Notes under the pieces: generated by a model | The model's input: the letters and a program-made list of their open reading frames with translations, nothing else | Database searches by the model: none | What the model was told of the DNA's origin: nothing | Position numbers and translations under genes: made by a program | Assembly: GCA_964462125.1 (NCBI GenBank) | Contig: CAYWXT010000323.1 | Span: forward strand, 1 to 5,020 | Origin: JAWLFY01 sp964462125 | GTDB taxonomy: Bacteria; Planctomycetota; Planctomycetia; Pirellulales; Pirellulaceae | Length of the DNA: 5,020 nucleotides | Reading direction: 5' to 3' | Shown: piece by piece, positions 1 through 5,020 of the stretch | Layout: each line of letters starts with the position of its first letter | Numbering within the stretch: the first letter of the stretch is position 1

Positions 1-23
1 AGGTGTTTGCGGATGATCGCATA

Positions 24-40
24 CCCCAGGCGGGCTGGGG
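24..40. terminator. GC-rich stem-loop, possible transcription terminator
   Basis: CCCCAG (24-29) and CTGGGG (35-40) form a perfect 6-bp stem around a 5-base loop. The stem is followed by an A/T-rich stretch (AATTCTAATT, 41-50) but by no true T-run, so a factor-independent terminator is possible rather than clear. If real, it would end a gene lying left of the window. It sits directly against the first 19-bp repeat and could instead be part of the same insertion-sequence end. Confidence 0.25.
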
Positions 41-78
41 AATTCTAATTGTCGCAACTGGGGATTTCTAATCGTCGC
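37..78. repeat. Paired 19-bp direct repeats, candidate insertion-sequence end
   Basis: GGGGAATTCTAATTGTCGC (37-55) and GGGGATTTCTAATCGTCGC (60-78) match at 17 of 19 positions, with a start-to-start spacing of 23 bp. Closely spaced short direct repeats near an end are typical of IS21-family elements, where they are thought to bind the transposase IstA. The window begins too close to show any transposase gene, and no terminal dinucleotide or target duplication can be proven. The repeat pair is seen directly; assignment to a mobile-element end is inference. Confidence 0.5.
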
Positions 79-85
79 TAGACAC

Positions 86-171
86 GGGACGTTCTCCGCT
101 GCCGACACGTGTTGGCAACGCTTAGACTCTTCGCCGCTTCAACATCCGTTTCGGCGAAACGGACGTACATC
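86..171. repeat. 86-bp direct repeat, copy 1
   Basis: This copy matches bases 202-287 at 79 of 86 positions without gaps, at an offset of 116 bp. It holds two inverted repeats. The first is GCCGACACGTGTTGGC (101-116), an imperfect palindrome centred on CACGTG. The second is a hairpin with stem TCCGTTTC / GAAACGGA and loop GGC (145-163). It begins just right of the 19-bp repeat pair. The structure suggests a dispersed palindromic repeat or duplicated regulatory DNA. No function can be assigned from sequence alone. Confidence 0.85.
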
Positions 172-201
172 CGACTCGCCAAGCCGGATCGAGGCGATGC
201 T

Positions 202-287
202 GGGACGTTTTCCGCTGCCGACACGTGTTGGCTACACTTGGACTCTTCACCGCTTCAACATCTGTTTCGGCGAAACGAACGTACATC
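202..287. repeat. 86-bp direct repeat, copy 2
   Basis: This is the second copy of the unit at 86-171, with seven substitutions and no indels. The CACGTG-centred palindrome is kept unchanged (217-232). The TTTCGGCGAAA hairpin survives, but its stem is shortened to about six pairs including one G-T (263-277). The copy ends 13 bases before the hydrolase start codon, so it must overlap that gene's 5' untranslated region or promoter. This leaves open a role in its expression. Confidence 0.85.
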
Positions 288-300
288 AAAAGATCTAGAG

Positions 301-1341
301 ATGAATACTCTGCCGTTTCCATTTTCGCTCTTTCACGTCCTTGTTGTGGTGCTTGCGCTGTTCGGGTGCTCTCGAACGCCTCTTCTGGCCGATTCACCGG
401 ACACTCCCCACTGGGGCGACCTTCCGACGATCACGGTTCCCAGTTCGCTCGACGGTCATCCGCAACGGGCAATCCTGTGGGCTTCTGAAACCGCTGAGCG
501 ACACGAGCGGCCGCTATTGGTGTTTCTGCATTCCTGGAGTGGTGACTACACGCAAGACAATTCGCGGTGGCATCGCGAGGCGGTTCAGCGGGATTGGATT
601 TTTCTGCACCCCGATTTTCGCGGCCCGAATCGGACGCCCAAGGCTTGCGGGTCACGCTGGGCCCGGCAGGACATACTCGACGCGATCGAAGCGACAGCCG
701 AGCGATTTCAGGTCGACCGTTCCCGGATCTATTTGGCAGGCTCCTCCGGCGGCGGTCACATGGCGATGCTGATTGCCGGCCACCATGCGGACCGGTTTTC
801 AGCCGTCTCGGCCTGGGTCGGGATCAGCGATTTGGCCCACTGGTATCACTTTCACACGGTCGACGGATCGCCGGGCAACTATGCCCGCATGATTCGCGAT
901 TCATTGCGGGGGCCGCCTGGGGCGTCGGCGGCCATCGATGAGGAGTACCGCGATCGGTCACCGATTTTTCACCTGCACCGCGTCGGCGACTTGCCGCTCG
1001 ATCTGGCCGCCGGTGTTCGGGATGGCAAATCGGGTTCCGTGCCGATCCGTCATACCCTCAACGCGTTCAACGTGGTGGCGCGCGCCAATGGGACTCCGGA
1101 GGTCACGGATCATGAAATCGAAACGCTGTGGGAAACCGGCGCCCTCGCAGAGCCTGAGCCCGAGGACATTGCGGACGATCCGAGCTACGGCCGAGCATTG
1201 CTGCTGCGGCGCCGCTCGGGGAGCGCGCGGGTGACGATTTTTGACGGCGACCACGAGAGTCTTCCGCCCGCCGCCTGCGAGTGGTTAGCGAACCAGCGGC
1301 GGCCCACCAAATTCAAACCGTCGGGACCATCGGATCCATGA
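301..1341 (+). CDS. Exported alpha/beta hydrolase, probable lipoprotein (esterase or peptidase)
   Basis: This complete 346-residue protein has the fold markers of a serine alpha/beta hydrolase. The nucleophile elbow is G-S-S-G-G-G-H (residues 147-153, nucleophile Ser149). A His-Ser-Trp-Ser motif at 77-80 probably lines the oxyanion hole. Asp241 in GVRDG and His318 in DGDHES are the best candidates to complete the triad. The N-terminus is hydrophobic (VLVVVLALFGC); Cys23 lies in a lipobox-like LFGC, so lipid anchoring after export is likely, although the n-region lacks Lys/Arg and signal peptidase I cleavage near Ala31 is an alternative. It resembles the prolyl-oligopeptidase/acetyl-esterase-like enzymes of planctomycetes; the substrate cannot be predicted. 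The frame is open back to a GTG at 109, but that extension would translate the 86-bp repeats and bury the signal peptide. ATG 301 is therefore preferred, despite only a weak purine-rich site upstream. Confidence 0.85.
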   Translation: MNTLPFPFSLFHVLVVVLALFGCSRTPLLADSPDTPHWGDLPTITVPSSLDGHPQRAILWASETAERHERPLLVFLHSWSGDYTQDNSRWHREAVQRDWIFLHPDFRGPNRTPKACGSRWARQDILDAIEATAERFQVDRSRIYLAGSSGGGHMAMLIAGHHADRFSAVSAWVGISDLAHWYHFHTVDGSPGNYARMIRDSLRGPPGASAAIDEEYRDRSPIFHLHRVGDLPLDLAAGVRDGKSGSVPIRHTLNAFNVVARANGTPEVTDHEIETLWETGALAEPEPEDIADDPSYGRALLLRRRSGSARVTIFDGDHESLPPAACEWLANQRRPTKFKPSGPSDP

Positions 1342-1736
1342 CGGCTGGAACCACAGCGTCGGGGGCAAGGCGCTGCCGCTCTGCCTATCCGCTTTATCTA
1401 CGGACCGCATTTGACAAAGCCCGTCAATGGACAACTCTTCGAGATCGCTGATCATTGTGATCGTTTCGTAGACTTTTAAATTGTCAGTATCGGCCATAGG
1501 CGGCCGGTGAATTCGGTGTCATCAAAAAGTCTCTGTCAGTAGCGTCGCCAGCTGGGGTTACGATGGTATTCGGGCGCGAAACTCAAAGGAGTGAAGCGGC
1601 CCGAATGACCCTATGCCCCCTCCTGTTCAGCACTCCAGCAGCACCGCTGTTGGGCGATGGCATCGCGTATCTCGCGCCATAATGGTACGAGCGTCTGTTG
1701 CAAGAGATGGATTCATCCAATCAGGATACTTCTGCT
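1342..1736. other. Gene-poor spacer between hydrolase and NTPase gene
   Basis: No well-supported gene is seen in these 395 bases. Visible items are a short inverted repeat TTGAC-7 nt-GTCAA (1411-1427), three GATC sites within 20 bases (1443-1462), and an AAAGGAG motif (1585-1591) upstream of a 25-codon frame (1605-1682). That frame ends in TAA 24 bases before the first possible NTPase start. I see no strong sigma-70 promoter pair and no clear terminator with a T-run. The promoter of the large gene is presumably here but cannot be placed. Confidence 0.5.
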
Positions 1737-4700
1737 ATGCCCACGACCTGGCAAACCGTTCGCGTTTTCATCTCCAGCACGTTCCGCGACATGCACTCGG
1801 AGCGGGATTATCTCGTCAAGCGGGTTTTTCCCGCGCTCCGCGAGCGGCTGGAACCGTATCGAGTGCATCTGGTCGACATCGACCTGCGGTGGGGCGTGAC
1901 CGAGCAGCAGGCGGAGAGCGGTGGGGCGCTGGATGTCTGCCTCGACCAGATCGACGCGTGCCATCCGTTCTTTTTGGGTCTGTTGGGCGAGCGCTACGGC
2001 TGGGTTCCGGAGGAAATTCCGGAGCACGTTACCAGCAAGCTCGGCTGGACGCAGTATACCACGAAGAAGAGCATCACCGAGTTGGAGATCCTCTACGGCG
2101 TCCTCGGCAATTGCGAGATGCTCCCCTATTCGTTGTTCTGCTTCCGTGCGCCCAACGTGCTCGCCGAACTTCCCGGCGAGCAGTTGTACAACTTTGCGGA
2201 ATTCCCAACAGACAAGGAACGTAGCACGGTGTCTGCAAGAGAGGCGCGGGCCCGCGCGATCGACCGTCGAGAGAAACTGCGAGCCGTCAAGCAGGCGATC
2301 CGCGATGCCGACCTGCCCGCTCCGCCATTGGAAAACTACCCCTGCCGGTATGCGGGGCTGAAGATCAACTGGCGGTTGGCCCGGATGGACCTGAACGAAG
2401 CCGACCGGCACGCGCTGGAAGAAGTCGCCCGGGACGGCTTCGTCGATCCGCAGGAGTACGCTGGTCTCGACAAGCATCTGCGAGAGATCGTTCACAAGTA
2501 CGGCGTCGTCGAGTTGGAGGGCCTGGAGAAATTTGGAGAGCGCGTGCGGGAGTGGCTTTGGGAGGCGATCCGAGATCGGCTCTCGTTGCCGGGAACCCCG
2601 CCGACGCGGGCCGCCACCGCGACCGACCCGCTTGCCGAGGAGCAGGACTACCACGAGCGGTTCATGGAAGGTCGCCTGCGGGTCCATGTCGGCCGCAAGG
2701 GCATTCGGAACCGCTTGGCGGAATATGCCGACAGCGACCGAACGGAAGCGTGCCTGGTGACCGGCCCATCGGGTTCAGGCAAGACGACCGCGCTGGCCCG
2801 GTTTGTCCGCGTGTACCGACGCGCCCGGCGAAACGAGACCATTATTTTGCATTTCGTCGGGGCCAGCCCCGGCTCGACCGATCTGCGGCGGATGCTCCAG
2901 CGGCTCTGTGCAACGCTCAAGAGTGAATTCGGCTTCGACGAGGAGGTGCCGCGGGACGTGGGCGAGCTGATGACGACGTTCCGCAGCTTCCTTCAAAACG
3001 TCCCGGCCGACCGCCGTGCCGTGTTGGTGCTGGATGCACTCAACCAGTTGGACGAAACGGACAACGCCCAGAGCCTCTACTGGCTTCCGTGGCAGCTGCC
3101 GCCGCACGTGAAGCTGATCGCCAGTTGCATCGCCGATCCCGGCCGCAAGGATCCGGTGCTCAAAGCATTCGAGGACCGCCCGCACCACCCCGTCGGGATC
3201 GCGCCGCTGACGGATGCCGAACGGCGGGAAATCATCCGTCAGGTCCCCTCGCTCTCCGCCAAGACGCTGGACGCGACGCAGGTGAATCTGCTGTTGTCCA
3301 ACCCGGCGACAACGAATCCGCTCTTTCTGCTGGTGGCGCTGGAAGAGCTGCGCGGCTTCGGCTCGTTCGAGCAGCTCGACCGACGGATCATGTACTTTCC
3401 CCGGCCGGCGGAAGACGATCCGCAGTGGCGGCACTGGCTGGCGCAGGCCCGTGCCGATGCCCAGTCAATGAATGATGAGCAGAAGAAGGCCGAGCACCTC
3501 CAACGGCTCGGGCAGATTGAGGCGGCCCTGGACCGTACCGTGGCCGTGGAGGACCCGCTCACCGACGTCTTCATCCAAGTCATCCGGCAACGCGAATGCG
3601 ACTTCGATCCCCAGGTTGCGCGCGATGTGCTCACGCTGCTGGCTTCAGCCCGCCGGGGACTTTCGCAGCGGGAACTGCTGGACCTCGTCGAAGGGGAGGG
3701 CGTGAAGATCGAAGAGAGCCGCACCGACCTGTTCCCCATCCTGCGGCAATTGCGTTCCTACCTCCAGCCCCGCGGGGAACTGCTCGACTTCTATCACCGC
3801 GGTCTTTACAAGGCCGTTCGCAACCACGTGCTCCCCGACGAAAAAAAACGCGACGCCCATGCGCGTCTGGCCGGCTTCTTCTATGATCGTTGGCATAGAC
3901 CCAACACCCATGCGTTGTCCGAGCTGCCGTACCATCTCTTTGAATCGCAACTGCACACACGGCTGATCGAAGTCACGTCGCGGCGTAAACTGATCGATCA
4001 CACATGTGAGTTGCTGTCGAGGGAAACGATGCTAGAGAACCTTCAGTTCGCTCTGGCGGCAGGACAGGCAGACGGCAGCGCGGCACAGGTATCTAGAGTG
4101 ATCGCCGCGTGGGGTTATACGCTGCAGCGCGAAGGGGGGCAGCCTTGGGCGCGGGTTGAGGGGTTGATGCGATCAGGAAGGGTGATAGAAGCGATACAAG
4201 TGGGTCAGTCAGTGCAGCCACCAGCACAGGCCTGCCGGCTTCTGGTGAGCCTAACCCATCGCATGCTGGATGCTGGGCAAGCCCCGGAAGCTGACGAACT
4301 CCTGGGCATCCTGTCCCGGCTCGAGTTGCCGGTGGCGCGGCCAGTCTTGGCCGATTACCTTCGTTTGGTGGAGCGCTTCGTTGCTCGGGGCCGGGGGGAC
4401 GCCCTAGCTTGCCTTTCCGCGACCGATGCGCGGCAAGCGGCGCTGCGTTTTCTCTGTTTTCTCATCGGAACGCGCTCTCTTGGGAACGATGTGGCTTCAC
4501 GCTTGGCGAGTGTCGCAGATGGACTGCGCGACCCATTTTGGCGGTCAATTTGCCTGCTCTTCCTGGTATGTCGTGCAACTCGCCGTGGGTTGCCCTGCGC
4601 TGAGGAAATCGTCAAACGCTTGGAAGTCGCGCTGCCATTGTGCCCCGCAGGAGACAATCGAGAAAAAATCCTCGAGGTGGTTAACCGCTGTTATCGCTGG

Positions 4701-5020
4701 CTTGCACACATCGGGTTTTCACGCGACGTGCTTTTCGCCGGATCGAATCTGGAAGGAATCAAGTGGGTTACTTACCTCGGACTTTCGCACGACGTGCTGA
4801 GGAGCCCCACGATCAGCTCGGATGCACTGCAGGCTCCAGCCGACCCACCAAACGTGATGGACTCGAAGACGGGACGATTGGAATTGGGCCAATTTCGATT
4901 CGTTGAGAAGCCTCGGGAAGCGGACGCCGAACAACAGCCAAGTGAGTTCGCACACACATTGCGGCGAGCGATCGGCTTGGTCTGCGATTCCGCTCTGAAT
5001 CCAGCGGCGTTGCGAGCAGC
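1737..5020 (+). CDS. DUF4062 / STAND (NACHT-like) NTPase with helical C-terminal repeats, 3' partial
   Basis: The frame stays open from here to the window edge (1094 codons, no stop seen). Residues 8-120 are a DUF4062 domain: VRVFISSTFRDMHSERD at the start, DLRWGVTE (49-56), GERYGW (84-89) and a SITELE segment (112-117). A charged helical linker follows. DPLAEE (297-302) and VGR (318-320) lead into the P-loop NTPase, with Walker A GPSGSGKT (343-350) and Walker B VLVLDALNQLDE (429-440, Asp433). Next come a winged-helix-like segment (LTLLASARRGLSQRELLDLV, 633-652), FYHRGLYKAV (685-694) and LSELPYHL (727-734), all as in the TEP1/NPHP3/NWD1 type of STAND proteins. From about 750 the protein is helical with degenerate repeats, probably an alpha-solenoid sensor; no WD40 repeat appears before the edge. 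ATG 1737 is chosen because AGGA (1723-1726) lies 10 bases upstream and the domain starts at once. ATG 1707, in frame, would add 10 residues. STAND proteins act as ligand-triggered oligomerising switches; a defence role here is inferred. Confidence 0.9.
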   Translation, partial: MPTTWQTVRVFISSTFRDMHSERDYLVKRVFPALRERLEPYRVHLVDIDLRWGVTEQQAESGGALDVCLDQIDACHPFFLGLLGERYGWVPEEIPEHVTSKLGWTQYTTKKSITELEILYGVLGNCEMLPYSLFCFRAPNVLAELPGEQLYNFAEFPTDKERSTVSAREARARAIDRREKLRAVKQAIRDADLPAPPLENYPCRYAGLKINWRLARMDLNEADRHALEEVARDGFVDPQEYAGLDKHLREIVHKYGVVELEGLEKFGERVREWLWEAIRDRLSLPGTPPTRAATATDPLAEEQDYHERFMEGRLRVHVGRKGIRNRLAEYADSDRTEACLVTGPSGSGKTTALARFVRVYRRARRNETIILHFVGASPGSTDLRRMLQRLCATLKSEFGFDEEVPRDVGELMTTFRSFLQNVPADRRAVLVLDALNQLDETDNAQSLYWLPWQLPPHVKLIASCIADPGRKDPVLKAFEDRPHHPVGIAPLTDAERREIIRQVPSLSAKTLDATQVNLLLSNPATTNPLFLLVALEELRGFGSFEQLDRRIMYFPRPAEDDPQWRHWLAQARADAQSMNDEQKKAEHLQRLGQIEAALDRTVAVEDPLTDVFIQVIRQRECDFDPQVARDVLTLLASARRGLSQRELLDLVEGEGVKIEESRTDLFPILRQLRSYLQPRGELLDFYHRGLYKAVRNHVLPDEKKRDAHARLAGFFYDRWHRPNTHALSELPYHLFESQLHTRLIEVTSRRKLIDHTCELLSRETMLENLQFALAAGQADGSAAQVSRVIAAWGYTLQREGGQPWARVEGLMRSGRVIEAIQVGQSVQPPAQACRLLVSLTHRMLDAGQAPEADELLGILSRLELPVARPVLADYLRLVERFVARGRGDALACLSATDARQAALRFLCFLIGTRSLGNDVASRLASVADGLRDPFWRSICLLFLVCRATRRGLPCAEEIVKRLEVALPLCPAGDNREKILEVVNRCYRWLAHIGFSRDVLFAGSNLEGIKWVTYLGLSHDVLRSPTISSDALQAPADPPNVMDSKTGRLELGQFRFVEKPREADAEQQPSEFAHTLRRAIGLVCDSALNPAALRA

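Noticed and set aside
109..300. N-terminal extension of the hydrolase from GTG 109
   Set aside because: It would translate both 86-bp repeats in different frames relative to each other and place the signal peptide 64 residues inside the protein.
122..397. A 91-codon minus-strand frame across the repeats
   Set aside because: It overlaps the signal-peptide coding part of the hydrolase and takes most of its length from the repeats. No independent evidence of coding was found.
1411..1439. TTGACA at 1411-1416 as a sigma-70 -35 box
   Set aside because: The position about 17 bases downstream (AACTCT) is a poor -10 match, and the site is some 300 bases from the nearest gene start.
1613..2224. A 203-codon plus-strand frame overlapping the start of the large gene
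   Set aside because: It is out of frame with the DUF4062 motifs and is Arg/Ala/Gly-rich with no recognisable domain, so it is a shadow frame.
1713..2687. A 324-codon open frame on the minus strand inside the large gene
   Set aside because: It is the antisense of the DUF4062 and linker coding region. The plus frame shows clear family motifs, while this one has low-complexity Arg/Leu/Gly-rich content. Long antisense frames are common in GC-rich genes.
2775..3434. A 219-codon minus-strand frame over the NTPase core
   Set aside because: It lies antisense to the Walker A to Walker B region, which is coding on the plus strand. Its composition (His, Arg, Gln) is that of a reverse-frame artefact.
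1..5020. CRISPR array, tRNA or rRNA genes
   Set aside because: No regularly spaced series of more than two repeats, no cloverleaf-like segment with tRNA consensus boxes, and no conserved rRNA segment was recognised on either strand by eye.

Overview
The window looks like chromosomal DNA from a GC-rich, large-genome bacterium. Planctomycetes (Pirellula/Rhodopirellula type) are my best guess. The basis is weak Shine-Dalgarno sites, roomy intergenic spaces, a lipoprotein-like alpha/beta hydrolase, and a giant DUF4062-NTPase of a kind common in that phylum. No rRNA or other taxonomic marker is present, so this is inference.

Layout: (1) Bases 1-300 are non-coding and repeat-rich. They hold a GC-rich stem-loop (24-40), a pair of near-identical 19-bp direct repeats (37-55 and 60-78) resembling multi-repeat insertion-sequence ends, and a pair of 86-bp direct repeats (86-171 and 202-287; 79/86 identical) that each carry two small palindromes. 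(2) Bases 301-1341 (+) encode a complete 346-residue exported serine alpha/beta hydrolase, probably a lipoprotein. (3) Bases 1342-1736 are a gene-poor spacer with no convincing gene. (4) From 1737 (or 1707) to the window edge runs one open reading frame on the + strand, at least 1094 codons long and incomplete at its 3' end.

The large gene is the main object. Its N-terminus is a DUF4062 domain, followed by a linker, a STAND/NACHT-like P-loop NTPase (Walker A GPSGSGKT, Walker B VLVLDALNQLDE), a winged-helix-like region and a helical C-terminal region with degenerate repeats. The order effector-like domain, NTPase switch, repeat sensor is that of signal-transducing ATPases used in bacterial conflict and immunity, and also of eukaryotic TEP1, NPHP3 and NWD1. 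A defence or stress-sensing role is inference only.

The two genes are on the same strand but about 395 bp apart, and nothing visible links their functions. They are probably separate transcription units.
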